Below, one piece after another: positions 26,438-38,354 of a stretch of 64,000 nucleotides of DNA (its first letter is position 1; each line of letters opens with the position of its first letter). The position numbers and the translations under genes are program-made. Location: NCBI GenBank assembly GCA_022841325.1, contig JALHRS010000008.1, positions 57,021 to 121,020 on the forward strand, written 5' to 3'. The notes below the pieces were generated by a model. The model was not told the origin of the DNA, did no database searches, and was given only the letters and a program-made list of their open reading frames with translations. This DNA comes from Lysobacterales bacterium (GTDB taxonomy: Bacteria > Pseudomonadota > Gammaproteobacteria > Xanthomonadales > SZUA-5).

Positions 26438-27841
26438 TCAGGGCTTCGGCGCATCCACGGGTACCGGTCCGAAGACCGGACCTGCCTGCGCTGCCAGCCA
26501 GGCCAGCGCAGCATAGGCGGCGACATTGAAATCCAGATTGCCGGCATCGACCTTGTCCAGCGTATCAGCCGCCGTGTGGTGGTAGTCGAAGTAGTTGGTG
26601 CCGTCCTGCTTCAGATCCATGATCGGCATGCCGAGATCGCGCATCGCGGAAAAGTCCGCGCCACCGCTACCGTTGTTGTCGCCACGCTCGATGCCCATCG
26701 GCGCCAGCACGCTGTACATCTGATCGACCACCGGCAGCGCCGAGTCGATGACGCGGCTGGAGAACTTCCAGATCTTGCCGGCGCCGAAATCGGACTCGCC
26801 GCCGATGATATGCTGCTGCAGCTGATCGGCATGCACGCGCCCGTATTCCTTGCCGCCGAACACGCCCTGTTCCTCGTTGGCAAAGGCGATCACGCGAATG
26901 GTGCGCTTCGGCGCCTGCGGCAGTTTGCCGATCATCGCGCCGGCGGCCATGGTGATGGCCACGCCGGCGCCGTCGTCGATGGCGCCGGTGCCCAGATCCC
27001 AGGAATCCAGATGACCGCCGATGGCGACGACCTCGTCGGGGTACTCCGAGCCAGGAATCTCGCCGATGACGTTGGCGGAGGTGTATTCGCCCTTGCGGCT
27101 GCGGCTACCCAATACCAGCTTCACCGTCACCGGCTCGCCTGCGGCCAGAGCCTGCTCCAGCGCATCGGCATCGGCATTGGCCAGCGCGGCGGCCGGGATG
27201 CGCGTCAGCATGTTGTCGTAGCGCATCACGCCGGTGTGCGGGGTCAGCGAGTTCCGGTCCGTGCCCACCGAGCGGATCAACACGGCGACAGCGCCAGCGC
27301 GCGCTGCATAGACCGCGCCGGAAACCCGCGCCATCACCGCCGTGCCATAGCCGCTGCCGTCCCTGGCCCGCTGCATCTGATAGGCCACATAGGCGATCTT
27401 GCCCGCGAGCGAGCCCGCCGCCGCGTTCTGCAGCGCCGCCGCATCATCGAAGCGCACGATCTCGCCGCTGACGCCCTCGGGCGGGGTGCCGATGCTGCCG
27501 CCCAGCGCCGCGATGTTGAGCGGTTGTGGTGTAGGACTGAGGATGCCGGCGCTCTCGAATCCACGCTCCCACACCGGGAAGCTGACCGGTTGGGTGTAAA
27601 CCCGCGGGTAGCCCAGTTCCTTGAACTTGGCGATGGCCCAGGCCACGCCCTTGGCGTCGTTCTCGCTGCCGGCCATGCGATGTCCGACCTCGGTGGTCAG
27701 CGATTCGACGATGGCGTAGGCGCCGCTGCCCTGGAGCGCGCTGTCGCGCAGATCCGTGGCCACGGCCAGATCGGATTCGGTGAGTGGGCTGGCCACGGCG
27801 GAGCCGGTCCATAACACCAGCAGCAACAGACGGGACAGCAT
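26438..27841 (-). CDS. Secreted M28-family zinc peptidase (carboxypeptidase Q-like)
   Basis: A 467-residue exported peptidase with signal peptide MLSRLLLLVLWTGSAVA. A PA-like insert (about 100-240) precedes the catalytic domain. Zinc and catalytic residues: GGHLDSWD (His, Asp), GAIDDGAG (bridging Asp), FANEEQG (Glu-Glu), GGADFSAM (Asp) and DYHHTAADT (His). The layout resembles plasma glutamate carboxypeptidase (M28). A GTG two codons upstream (27847) is an alternative start. Confidence 0.92.
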   Translation of the reverse strand: MLSRLLLLVLWTGSAVASPLTESDLAVATDLRDSALQGSGAYAIVESLTTEVGHRMAGSENDAKGVAWAIAKFKELGYPRVYTQPVSFPVWERGFESAGILSPTPQPLNIAALGGSIGTPPEGVSGEIVRFDDAAALQNAAAGSLAGKIAYVAYQMQRARDGSGYGTAVMARVSGAVYAARAGAVAVLIRSVGTDRNSLTPHTGVMRYDNMLTRIPAAALANADADALEQALAAGEPVTVKLVLGSRSRKGEYTSANVIGEIPGSEYPDEVVAIGGHLDSWDLGTGAIDDGAGVAITMAAGAMIGKLPQAPKRTIRVIAFANEEQGVFGGKEYGRVHADQLQQHIIGGESDFGAGKIWKFSSRVIDSALPVVDQMYSVLAPMGIERGDNNGSGGADFSAMRDLGMPIMDLKQDGTNYFDYHHTAADTLDKVDAGNLDFNVAAYAALAWLAAQAGPVFGPVPVDAPKP

Positions 27842-28025
27842 GGGCACGACTCCGCGAGTTCGAACGAGCGCGCGAGGCTAGCGGCTTGTGGCGCATATGG
27901 CATGTGTATTTGGTACTGAAGTCGCCTGAGAGGAAGATCCTGTCTCGTTTGTGCAAAATCGATCGTAGGGGCGCCGGTCACGCTCTTTTGCGCGATGATT
28001 GCGCATCCGTGAAAGAGGGCTTGCC

Positions 28026-29111
28026 ATGCGCGTGTCATTGACCCAGCAACGTCTGGACGAGGCGGTTGCCGCCGGCGTCATCGATGCGCCTGCGGCGACG
28101 GCGCTATGGTCCTTTCTGAGCCAGAGCGGCGACACCCACGAAGCGCCGCGCTTCAAGTTTGCGCATCTGCTGTACTACTTTGGCGGATTGATCGCGCTCG
28201 GCTCGATCTCGATCTTCGTGACCATGGCCTGGGACGCATTCGGCGCCTGGCCGTTGCTGGTGTTCGGCATCGGCGTGATGCTGCTGTCCTATGCCCTGAC
28301 CCGGCGCTTCATCGAAGTGGACCGGCAGCCGATACCGGCCGGCACCATGGCAGCCCTGCTGATTGCCGCGGTGCCGATGGTGGTGTTCGCGCTGCAGCAT
28401 GTCAGTGGCGCCTGGTCCGGTGAGCAGAGCTACCGCGATTACCACTACTGGATCGACTGGCGCTGGCTGATGATGGAGTTCGCAACGCTGGCCGCCGGCG
28501 CGGCCGTGCTGTGGCGCTTCCGGTTGCCCTTCGCGATGCTGCCGGTGGCCGTGACGCTGTGGTACATGAGCATGGATTTCGCTGCCTATCTGGCCCAGGA
28601 CAGCGACGGCTGGTTCAGCGAAGCTGGCTGGAAGCTGCGGGCCACGATCTCGATGCTGTTCGGCGTGATCATGCTGGCCATCGCGCTGTGGATTGAACTG
28701 CGCCAGTATGCCGCCGCCTCGGCTCGGGGCGACCGCCGCGATTTCGCCTTCTGGCTGTATGTGGTCGGCGTGTTGACCTTCTGGGGCGGATTGTCCTCGC
28801 AGGACTCGGGCTCGGAATTCGGCAAGCTCATCTACGCTGGCATCAACATCGGCCTGATCCTGATCGGCGCCGCGCTGGCCCGGCGAGTTTTCGTGGTCTT
28901 CGGAGCCTTCGGCGTCATCGGCTACCTTGGCCACCTCAGCTACTCGGTGTTCCAGGAAAGCCTGTTGTTCACGGTGGTGCTCGGCGCCATGGGCATCGGC
29001 ATCGTATTTGTCGGTCTGTGGTGGAACAAGCGCGAAGCCGCGCTGCACGCTGCGCTGTCGCAGTGGCTGCCGGCGCCCTTGCGCAGGGCGATCGAGGCGC
29101 GGGAAGGGTAG
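28026..29111 (+). CDS. Polytopic membrane protein with DUF2157-like N-terminus
   Basis: A 361-residue protein. A soluble N-terminal segment (QQRLDEAVAAGVIDAPAATA, about 6-25) is followed by about ten predicted membrane helices, for example YYFGGLIALGSISIFVTMAW and FWLYVVGVLTFWGGLSS. The N-terminal pattern recalls DUF2157. No enzymatic motif seen. The start is ATG at 28026. A heptanucleotide array begins 12 bp after its stop. Confidence 0.7.
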   Translation: MRVSLTQQRLDEAVAAGVIDAPAATALWSFLSQSGDTHEAPRFKFAHLLYYFGGLIALGSISIFVTMAWDAFGAWPLLVFGIGVMLLSYALTRRFIEVDRQPIPAGTMAALLIAAVPMVVFALQHVSGAWSGEQSYRDYHYWIDWRWLMMEFATLAAGAAVLWRFRLPFAMLPVAVTLWYMSMDFAAYLAQDSDGWFSEAGWKLRATISMLFGVIMLAIALWIELRQYAAASARGDRRDFAFWLYVVGVLTFWGGLSSQDSGSEFGKLIYAGINIGLILIGAALARRVFVVFGAFGVIGYLGHLSYSVFQESLLFTVVLGAMGIGIVFVGLWWNKREAALHAALSQWLPAPLRRAIEAREG

Positions 29112-29122
29112 GGGCTGGAGTT

Positions 29123-29185
29123 GGTTGTTGGTTGTTGGTTGTTGGTTGTCGGTTGTGGGTTGTGGGTTGTGGGTTGTCGGTTGTC
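29123..29185. repeat. Heptanucleotide tandem array, 9 units GGTTGT[T/C/G]
   Basis: Nine uninterrupted 7-bp units. The variable seventh base runs T,T,T,C,G,G,G,C,C. Together with the array at 29483-29622 it frames a 525-bp gene-free region (29112-29636) that also holds an inverted REP pair. Confidence 0.97.
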
Positions 29186-29261
29186 CGCACTATTCGTCTC
29201 ACGCGGAGACGCGGAGATCGCGGGGAAGAGGCAGGTCCCTGGATGCAATCCGAACTGAGAC

Positions 29262-29452
29262 TGTGGGAGCGGCTTCAGCCGCGATGGCTTTGTTGACGCG
29301 AACCCGCGAGGTACTCCGGGCCACGCCGCGGCCGCCGGCGCGACTTGCTCTGGCGCACAACCCGATCTACCGCGCGCCGGAGCCGCGCTACCTCACACCC
29401 GGGTTCATGGTCGGTGCGCGAGTGCCTGTTCGCGGCTGAAGCCGCTCCCACA
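29262..29452. repeat. Inverted pair of REP palindromes (GTGGGAGCGG type)
   Basis: tgtgggagcggcttcagccg (29262 onward to 29285) and its reverse complement cgcggctgaagccgctccca (29431-29452) lie about 145 bp apart in opposite orientation, centred between the two heptad arrays. The DNA between has no supported gene. Confidence 0.85.
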
Positions 29453-29482
29453 GGTCTGCGTGGCAGCGGAGGTCTCATCTTG

Positions 29483-29622
29483 ACCAACAACCAACAACCA
29501 ACAACCAACAACCGACAACCGACAACCCACAACCCACAACCCACAACCCACAACCCACAACCCACAACCCACAACCCACAACCCACAACCCACAACCCAC
29601 AACCGACAACCGACAACCGACA
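29483..29622. repeat. Heptanucleotide tandem array, 20 units, opposite strand
   Basis: Twenty uninterrupted units ACC[A/G/C]ACA, the reverse complement of the GGTTGT family: 4 with A, 2 with G, 11 with C, 3 with G. It ends 15 bp before the fadH stop codon. It is translatable in several frames into low-complexity peptides, which I regard as spurious. Confidence 0.97.
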
Positions 29623-29636
29623 ACCAGCACCAGCTC

Positions 29637-31997
<2,361 letters not shown>

Positions 31998-32402
31998 ATG
32001 GGAATCGTCGGGCTGATCATGTTGATCGCACTTGGCTTGTTGGGCATCGCGTCGTGGTTGCGCCAGCGCAAACCGGAGGCTGCAGGCCCTCTGGCGCAGC
32101 TGGAAAGTGTGGGTGGCTGGATTGGTCTGGTTGGCCTGGTCTGGGGTGTGTTCATGCTGATTCAATGGATCGGCGCGATCGGTGCGCTGGCCGCGGCGCC
32201 GCTGATGATGGCCATCGCTTTGGCGTCGGCGATATCGATCACCGCGCTATCGCTGATCCTGGCGATGCCTACGGTCAAGACACTGGCGGGCAGCAATGGC
32301 TTCACCGTCAAGCTTGAACAGACAGCAGCCAAGTTGGGCCCGTTCAAGGTCTTTCTTGGCACAGTGTGCCTGGGATTGGCGGTGTTTAGCCTGGTGCTTT
32401 GA
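31998..32402 (+). CDS. Small integral membrane protein of unknown function
   Basis: 134 residues with four predicted helices: MGIVGLIMLIALGLLGIASW, WIGLVGLVWGVFMLIQWIG, a third Ala/Ile-rich helix and a C-terminal VFLGTVCLGLAVFSLVL. The glycine-rich SVGGWIGLVGLVWGVFML region suggests tight helix packing. No family recognised. I use the ATG at 31998, preceded by GGAGTGGGG; an ATG at 31968 would add ten residues. Confidence 0.65.
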   Translation: MGIVGLIMLIALGLLGIASWLRQRKPEAAGPLAQLESVGGWIGLVGLVWGVFMLIQWIGAIGALAAAPLMMAIALASAISITALSLILAMPTVKTLAGSNGFTVKLEQTAAKLGPFKVFLGTVCLGLAVFSLVL

Positions 32403-32445
32403 GAGCGGGAAAAAGGGAAAGGGAAAAAGGAAAAGCGGAAAAGAC
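32403..32445. repeat. Purine-rich degenerate heptad array (GGGAAAA type)
   Basis: gcgggaaaaagggaaaggga and continuation: irregular G3A4-like units immediately after the membrane-protein stop. Related arrays lie at 34024-34054 and 56973-57039. Confidence 0.75.
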
Positions 32446-32551
32446 CGACGGCGCGGAAGCCGGTGGCATCGGCTGCCGCGCATCTTCTCCTGGTAGGAGC
32501 GTCCTTGCGGCGCGACCGCATCGGCTTGGGCGACGCAAGATCGCACCTGCA

Positions 32552-32590
32552 GCGTCACGTAGCCCGCTGATCGCGGGCAACGTGACCTAC
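32552..32590. repeat. GTCACGT-type palindrome
   Basis: Stem gtcacgt-a-gcccgc, loop tgat, gcgggc-a-acgtgac, flanked by cctac. Same family as 5351-5431 and 57183-57211. Confidence 0.85.
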
Positions 32591-32613
32591 CAAGCAAAGC
32601 CCCTCAGACTTTC

Positions 32614-32655
32614 CCCGAGTCCCGAGTCCCGAGTCCCGAGTCCCGAGTCCCGAGT
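32614..32655. repeat. Heptanucleotide tandem array, 6 units CCCGAGT
   Basis: Six perfect 7-bp units ending about 11 bp before the fadA stop codon. Same unit as 4337-4364. Confidence 0.95.
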
Positions 32656-32666
32656 CCCGGCTCCGC

Positions 32667-33863
32667 TCAGACCCGCTCCAGAATCCCGGCGAAGCCCATG
32701 CCGGTGCCTATGCACATGGTGACCATGCCGTACTTCTGATTGGTGCGGCGCAGGCCGTGGACCACGGTGGCGGTACGGATGGCTCCGGTGGCGCCGAGCG
32801 GGTGACCGAGGGCAATGGCGCCGCCCAGCGGGTTGACCTTGCTCGGGTCCAGGCCAGAGTCGCGCATCACCGCCAGCGCCTGGGCGGCGAAGGCTTCGTT
32901 CAACTCGATCCAGTCGATATTGTTGATGTTGATGCCGGTCTGGCGGCAGACTTTGGGAATGGCTTCCTTGGGACCGATGCCCATGATTTCCGGCGGCACA
33001 CCGGCCACCGAATAGCCCACCCAACGGGCCAGCGGAGTCAGATTGAATTCCTTGATGGCACGCTCGCTGGCCAGCAGCACCGCACCGGCGCCATCGCTCA
33101 TCTGCGAGGAGTTGCCGGCAGTGACGCTGCCGCCCTGCTTGAACACCGCGCGCAGCTTGGCCAGCGCGGCCACGTTGGTGTCCTGGCGTGGGCCTTCGTC
33201 GGTGTCGACCTTGCGGGTGTCGTTCTTGAAGCCACGTGAATCGAGGTCAGGATAATGATCGTCGAGCACGAAAGGCAGGATCTCGTCGCTGAAATAGCCG
33301 GCCTGGATGGCGGCGATTGCCTTCTGGTGCGAGCCGTAGGCGAACTGGTCCTGATCTTCGCGTGAGACCTTCCACTGGTCGGCCACATTCTCGGCGGTGA
33401 TGCCCATGCCGTAGGCGATGGCGATGTGATCGTCCTTGAAAAAGGCCGGATTGAAGGCCGGGCGGTTGCCCATCATCGGCACCATCGACATGCTTTCGGT
33501 GCCGCCGGCCAGCATCAGGTCGGATTCGCCCAGACGAATGCGGTCAGCGGCCAGGGCCACGGCCTGCGAGCCCGAGGAGCAGAAGCGGTTGATGGTCATG
33601 GCTGCCACGGTGTTGGGCAGACCGGCCATCAGCACGCCGATGCGCGCCACATTCATGCCTTGCTCGCCTTCCGGCATGGCGCAGCCAATGATGGCGTCGT
33701 CGATGCGGTTGACGTCGATTCCCGGCGCCGCAGCGACCGCACCGCGCAGCACATGCGCGAGCAGATCATCCGGGCGGGTGTTGCGGAACATTCCCTTGGG
33801 TGCCTTGCCTACCGGCGAACGCACGGCAGACACGATGTAGGCGTCTTGGATTTGGCGGGTCAT
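32667..33863 (-). CDS. fadA: Acetyl-CoA C-acyltransferase (3-ketoacyl-CoA thiolase)
   Basis: Last step of beta-oxidation: thiolytic release of acetyl-CoA. The 398-residue thiolase has the nucleophilic Cys in [11 protein letters not shown] (about 90), NEAFAAQA, the active-site His in GHPLGATGA and the second Cys in [10 protein letters not shown]. The ATG at 33863 (MTRQIQDAY) is preferred over upstream codons. It lies downstream of fadB on the same strand with about 190 bp of repeat-containing DNA on the fadB side, so fadB and fadA may not form one tight operon. Confidence 0.93.
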   Translation of the reverse strand: MTRQIQDAYIVSAVRSPVGKAPKGMFRNTRPDDLLAHVLRGAVAAAPGIDVNRIDDAIIGCAMPEGEQGMNVARIGVLMAGLPNTVAAMTINRFCSSGSQAVALAADRIRLGESDLMLAGGTESMSMVPMMGNRPAFNPAFFKDDHIAIAYGMGITAENVADQWKVSREDQDQFAYGSHQKAIAAIQAGYFSDEILPFVLDDHYPDLDSRGFKNDTRKVDTDEGPRQDTNVAALAKLRAVFKQGGSVTAGNSSQMSDGAGAVLLASERAIKEFNLTPLARWVGYSVAGVPPEIMGIGPKEAIPKVCRQTGININNIDWIELNEAFAAQALAVMRDSGLDPSKVNPLGGAIALGHPLGATGAIRTATVVHGLRRTNQKYGMVTMCIGTGMGFAGILERV

Positions 33864-34023
33864 TGGTTTACGTCTCCGTTGGAGCGTCCGTTGTGGTGCG
33901 GACGGCTCGCGCTGTTGGTTCGATCGTGGCACGGCGGCTGGAAAACGGCCGCTCGCTGCGCTCGCTCAAATGGAAAACGGAAAAGGGAAGAGCGAGAAGC
34001 ACAAAGCTCGCCTCGAACTGCTG

Positions 34024-34054
34024 TCCCTTTTTCCATTTTCCTTTTCCCTTTTTC
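34024..34054. repeat. Purine-rich heptad array, minus orientation
   Basis: tccctttttccattttcctt and continuation, the reverse complement of the GGGAAAA-type arrays, ending directly at the fadB stop codon. A shorter atggaaaacggaaaagggaa stretch lies at about 33969. Confidence 0.75.
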
Positions 34055-36430
34055 CTAGTTCCGAAGGGGCTTGCCGTTCTGCATCGTGTAGGCAATGCGC
34101 GCCTGGGTCTTGGGCATCTGCGCCAGGGCGACGAAATGCTTGCGTTCCAGGTTGAGCAGCCATTCCTCGTCCACTTCGGAGCCGCGCTCGATCTCGCCGC
34201 CGCACATCACGGTGGCGATGCGGGTGGCGACTTCGGCATCGTGTTCGGAGATGAAACCACCGGCCTGCATATTGGTCAGCAGGGCGCGGATGGTGGCGAT
34301 GCCGACGTCACCGGCGACCTTGATGGCGCGCGGCGGCAGTGGCGGGCGATAGCCGGTGTCGGCCAGCGCGCGGGCTTCGTTCTTGGCCACGTACAGCAGC
34401 TCGTCCTTGTTGGTGATGACCACATCATTGGGTCTTGCCAGCTTGAGCTCCTTGGCTTCGAGCGCGCTGGTGGCCACCTTGGCCATGGCAATGGTCTCGA
34501 AGTAGGTCTGGATCTGACCGAAGACATCGCCGCCCACCGCGTTCTGCCACGAGCGCAGCGCGATCTCCTTGAGGCCGCCGCCGGCCGGCAACAGGCCTAC
34601 ACCGGCTTCGACCAGGCCGACATAGCTCTCCAGCGCGAACACGGTCCTGGCCGAATGCATCTGGAACTCGCAACCGCCGCCGAAGGCCATGCCGCGCACG
34701 GCGGATACCACCGGCACCAGCGAGTACTTGATGCGCTGGCTGGCCGCCTGGAAGCTGGCGACGATCTGCTCGAACTCGTCCCACTTGCCGGCAGCGACCA
34801 CGGGCAGGGCGTCTTTGAGATCGGCGCCGGCCGAGAACGGCTCCCTGGTCTGCCAGATCACCAGCGCCTTGTAGTTGCGCTCGGCCTCGTCGATGGCGCG
34901 GTTGACGCCTTCGAGCACGGCAGCGCCGATGGTGTTCATCTTGCTCTTGAAGCTCAGGATGGCGATGTCGTCGCCCTGATGCCACAGGCGCACGCCATCG
35001 GTCTCGAAGATGGTCGTGCCCTGGTCAAACTCTTCGGTGTAGATCGCGTCCGGAAAGTACTGGCGCTGGTAAACCGGCAGCGAGGATCGGGTGCGGAAGA
35101 TCTTGTCACCAGGTGCATAGGAACCGGTCTTGGCATGGACGCCGCCGTCGCCAATATCGAAGACCCAGGCGGGCAGGGCTGCATCGCTCATGGTCTTGCC
35201 GGCGGCGATGTCTTCCTGGATCCAGTTGGCGACCTGCAGCCAGCCGGCCTGCTGCCAGATCTCGAACGGACCCTGATCCCAGCCATAACCCCAGCGGATG
35301 GCGAAATCGACGTCGCGGGCGTTGTCGGCAATGCTTTCCAGCTGGTAGGCGCAGTAATGGAAGACGTCGCGGAAGCAGGCCCACATGAACTGCGCCTGCG
35401 GATCGTCCGAACCGCGCAGCGCGGCCAGTTTCGCCGACCAGCCTTTCTGGCGCAGGGCGCCTTCGGCGGCGGCGCTGGCCTCGGAGTTGGCTGGCTTGTA
35501 ATCCATCGTGGCCAGATCCAGCGCTTCGATGACCTTGCCGTTCTTGCGGAAGAAGCCGGCGCCGGTCTTCTGGCCCAGCGCGCCCTTCTCGATCAGGCCC
35601 TTGAGCCAGTCCGGTGCCTTGAAGTAGCGGTGCCACGGATCTTCCGGCAGGGTGTCGTCCATGGTCTTGATGACGTGGGCCATGGTGTCGAGGCCGACCA
35701 CGTCACTGGTGCGATAGGTGGCGCTCTTGGGCCGACCGATCAACGGGCCGGTCAGTGCATCGACGGTATCGAAGCCCAGACCAAAGGCCTGGGTGTGATG
35801 CATGGTGGCGGCGATCGAGAACACACCGATGCGGTTGCCGATGAAGTTGGGCGTGTCCTTGGCGCGCACCACGCGCTTGCCGAGCGTGGTGGTGACATAG
35901 GACTCCAGCCTGTCCATGGTCGCTGCATCGGTGGTCGCGGTCGGAATCAGTTCGACCAGGAACATGTAGCGCGGCGGATTGAAGAAATGGATGCCACAGA
36001 AGCGCGGCTTCAGATTTTCGGGCAGTCCGTCGGACAACCTGGTGATCGACAGGCCCGAGGTATTGCTGGCGAGGATGGCATTGTCGCTGATGTACGGCGC
36101 GATCTTGGCGTACAGCGAATGCTTGATGTCCATGCGCTCGGCGACGGCTTCGATGATCAGATCGCAATCGCGCAGCAATTCCAGGTGATCGTCATAGTTG
36201 GCACCGACAATCTCGCCAGCGACACTATTGGTGCCCAATGGCGAAGGGCTGAGCTTGGTCAGGCCGGCGATGGCCTTGTCGACCAGTGCGTTGCGCGGAC
36301 CCTCCTTGGCAGGCAGTTCAAACAACACGGCGGGAACGCCGGAGTTGACCAAATGAGCGGCGATCTGCGCGCCCATCACGCCGGCGCCGAGTACGGCGGC
36401 CTTGCGGACGAGAAGCTTGTTCTCAGGCAT
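34055..36430 (-). CDS. fadB: 3-hydroxyacyl-CoA dehydrogenase / enoyl-CoA hydratase fusion (dehydrogenase first)
   Basis: Bifunctional middle steps of beta-oxidation. The 791-residue product starts with the NAD-binding dehydrogenase (VLGAGVMGAQIAAHL, about 13-27; catalytic-region HFFNPP at about 148). The hydratase lies in the C-terminal half (FSAGADLKD and AVRGMAFGGGCEFQMHS). This order is the reverse of E. coli FadB and matches FadN-type proteins of Bacillus and several proteobacteria. The opposite strand carries a long open frame (33800-36466), a codon-bias shadow. Confidence 0.93.
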   Translation of the reverse strand: MPENKLLVRKAAVLGAGVMGAQIAAHLVNSGVPAVLFELPAKEGPRNALVDKAIAGLTKLSPSPLGTNSVAGEIVGANYDDHLELLRDCDLIIEAVAERMDIKHSLYAKIAPYISDNAILASNTSGLSITRLSDGLPENLKPRFCGIHFFNPPRYMFLVELIPTATTDAATMDRLESYVTTTLGKRVVRAKDTPNFIGNRIGVFSIAATMHHTQAFGLGFDTVDALTGPLIGRPKSATYRTSDVVGLDTMAHVIKTMDDTLPEDPWHRYFKAPDWLKGLIEKGALGQKTGAGFFRKNGKVIEALDLATMDYKPANSEASAAAEGALRQKGWSAKLAALRGSDDPQAQFMWACFRDVFHYCAYQLESIADNARDVDFAIRWGYGWDQGPFEIWQQAGWLQVANWIQEDIAAGKTMSDAALPAWVFDIGDGGVHAKTGSYAPGDKIFRTRSSLPVYQRQYFPDAIYTEEFDQGTTIFETDGVRLWHQGDDIAILSFKSKMNTIGAAVLEGVNRAIDEAERNYKALVIWQTREPFSAGADLKDALPVVAAGKWDEFEQIVASFQAASQRIKYSLVPVVSAVRGMAFGGGCEFQMHSARTVFALESYVGLVEAGVGLLPAGGGLKEIALRSWQNAVGGDVFGQIQTYFETIAMAKVATSALEAKELKLARPNDVVITNKDELLYVAKNEARALADTGYRPPLPPRAIKVAGDVGIATIRALLTNMQAGGFISEHDAEVATRIATVMCGGEIERGSEVDEEWLLNLERKHFVALAQMPKTQARIAYTMQNGKPLRN

Positions 36431-36783
36431 GTGTACCTCGAAAGCTGGAAAAAAGCGGGGGAATGAACTGCGACGATAGCGCCAATCCTGACCTCAGTGC
36501 GGTCGAGGTCGTGTCTGCGCGCGGGATCCCTGGCGAAGACAGCAAGACTATACGCCCGCGTATGGTGGCGGGCAACGCACGCTGCAAGCATCGCCTTTAT
36601 GGCTGTGGAGTGAATGCTCCACTTTGCTGCGTTGCCGCGTAAGCCTGCTTTTCGGTAGACTCCACCGCAGTTTCGCCCCACAAGTCCGCGATTCTGCGCG
36701 GCTTTCCGTGGTAATCTTCCGATGTTTTCCAACCGGATGTGCGGCGGAGATCCCCCTCGTCCACCTGACATGGAGTCGTCACC
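36431..36783. other. Divergent promoter region between fadB and ndk
   Basis: About 350 bp without a gene. One small palindrome, gtggagtgaatgctccac, lies near 36604-36621 and could be an operator, but I do not recognise it. No clear FadR/PsrA-type operator. Confidence 0.5.
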
Positions 36784-37209
36784 ATGGCGCTTGAGCGCAC
36801 CCTATCCATCATCAAACCCGATGCCGTTGCCAAGAACGTGATCGGAGAGATCTATTCCCGCTTCGAAAAGGCCGGTCTGAAGATCATCGCCGCCAGGATG
36901 AAGCAGCTCTCGCAGCGTGAGGCCGAAGGCTTCTACGCGGTGCATCGCGAGCGCGGGTTCTTCAACGATCTGGTCAAGTTCATGATTTCCGGTCCGGTGA
37001 TGATCACCGCGCTGGAAGGTGAGAACGCCATCGCTGCACATCGCGATCTGATGGGCGCAACCGATCCGAAGAAGGCGGCACCTGGCACCATCCGTGCCGA
37101 TTTCGCCGATTCCATCGACGCCAATGCCGTGCACGGTTCCGATGCGCCGGAGACGGCCGCCGTCGAAATCGCCTATTTCTTTGCTTCAACCGACATCAGC
37201 TCGCGCTGA
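36784..37209 (+). CDS. ndk: Nucleoside diphosphate kinase
   Basis: Equilibrates nucleoside di- and triphosphates through a phospho-histidine. The 141-residue product starts [14 protein letters not shown] and has the active-site [16 protein letters not shown] with the catalytic His (about 117). Length normal. It begins the conserved ndk-rlmN-pilW-rodZ order. Confidence 0.98.
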   Translation: MALERTLSIIKPDAVAKNVIGEIYSRFEKAGLKIIAARMKQLSQREAEGFYAVHRERGFFNDLVKFMISGPVMITALEGENAIAAHRDLMGATDPKKAAPGTIRADFADSIDANAVHGSDAPETAAVEIAYFFASTDISSR

Positions 37210-37229
37210 TCGTCGGCACAACCGAGGTC

Positions 37230-38354
37230 ATGGTGGAACAAGCAGCGCCACTGATTAACCTGATGAACCTCGATCGCCATGGACTCGAAGACTACTTCGA
37301 GTCCATCGGCGAGAAGCGCTATCGCGCCCATCAGCTGCTGAAATGGATCTACCACCACGGCGTGACCGACTTCCTCGGCATGACCGATGTCGGCAAGAAG
37401 TTGCGCGCCAAGCTCGAAGCCACGGCGGTCATCCGCCCGCCCAAGGTGCTGTTCCAGAAGGTCAGCAGCGATGGCACCACCAAGTGGCTGATCGAACTGG
37501 ATGGCGGCAATGCTGTCGAAACCGTTTACATTCCCGAGCCCACCCGCGGCACGCTGTGCGTGTCCTCGCAGGTCGGCTGCTCGCTGAACTGCACCTTCTG
37601 TTCGACCGCCACCCAGGGCTTCAACCGCAATCTGTCCACGGCCGAGATCATCGGTCAGGTCTGGGTCGCGGCACGGGCGCTGGGGCACGATGCCAAGGAC
37701 AACCGTCGACTGACCAATGTGGTCATGATGGGCATGGGCGAGCCACTGCTGAATTTTGACAACGTGGTCCCGGCGATGAATCTGATGCGCGATGATTTCG
37801 CCTTCGGATTGGCCAACAAGCGGGTGACGCTGAGCACCGCCGGCCTGGTGCCGGGCATCGACAAGCTGTCCGAGGTCTGCGATGTCAGTCTGGCGGTCAG
37901 CCTGCATGCGCCCACCGACGAACTGCGCGAACAACTGGTGCCGCTGAACAAGAAGTATCCGATTGCGGAACTGATGGCCGCCTGCCAGCGTTATCTGGAG
38001 ACGCGGCCGCGGGCCAATGTGACCTTCGAGTACACGCTGATGAAGGGCATCAACGACCGCCCGGAGCACGCCCGTGGCCTGGTCAAGCTGCTGCGGCGCC
38101 TGCCCAGCAAGCTCAATCTGATTCCCTTCAATCCCTTCCCCGGTACCCGCTACGAGCGCTCCGATGAAGAGACCATCCGCCAGTTCCAGACCATCGTCAT
38201 GGAAGCCGGGCTGATTGCGACGGTACGCCGGACCCGCGGCGACGACATCGATGCGGCCTGCGGGCAGTTGGTGGGAACGGTTCTGGACCGCACCCGCCGC
38301 AGCAGTCAACATCGAGCCGCGGTGGCACTGGCTGATGCCGGGGTAGGCGCATGA
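37230..38354 (+). CDS. rlmN: Dual-specificity 23S rRNA/tRNA C2-adenosine methyltransferase
   Basis: Radical-SAM enzyme that methylates A2503 of 23S rRNA and A37 of some tRNAs. The 374-residue product has the cluster motif [15 protein letters not shown] (CxxxCxxC, about 111-118), the SAM-binding [10 protein letters not shown] and the C-terminal methyl-carrying Cys in DIDAACGQL. The adjacent [11 protein letters not shown] segment is also typical. Overlaps pilW by 4 bp. Confidence 0.97.
   Translation: MVEQAAPLINLMNLDRHGLEDYFESIGEKRYRAHQLLKWIYHHGVTDFLGMTDVGKKLRAKLEATAVIRPPKVLFQKVSSDGTTKWLIELDGGNAVETVYIPEPTRGTLCVSSQVGCSLNCTFCSTATQGFNRNLSTAEIIGQVWVAARALGHDAKDNRRLTNVVMMGMGEPLLNFDNVVPAMNLMRDDFAFGLANKRVTLSTAGLVPGIDKLSEVCDVSLAVSLHAPTDELREQLVPLNKKYPIAELMAACQRYLETRPRANVTFEYTLMKGINDRPEHARGLVKLLRRLPSKLNLIPFNPFPGTRYERSDEETIRQFQTIVMEAGLIATVRRTRGDDIDAACGQLVGTVLDRTRRSSQHRAAVALADAGVGA

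Noticed and set aside
29123..29622. CRISPR array
   Set aside because: The units are directly adjacent 7-mers without spacers, and no cas genes are present.
29275..29623. Open frames encoding repeated VVGCGLW or TTDNRQP peptides
   Set aside because: They are translations of the heptanucleotide arrays. No start signals or flanking protein sequence; they occur in several frames and on both strands.
33800..36466. An 888-codon open frame antisense to fadB
   Set aside because: The minus strand encodes an unmistakable FadB. The plus-strand frame has no family motifs, is rich in Gly/His/Asp and is the usual codon-bias shadow in high-G+C DNA.
36604..36621. Operator palindrome gtggagtgaatgctccac upstream of ndk
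   Set aside because: Only 7 bp per arm and it matches no operator I know. Kept only as a remark in the region entry.
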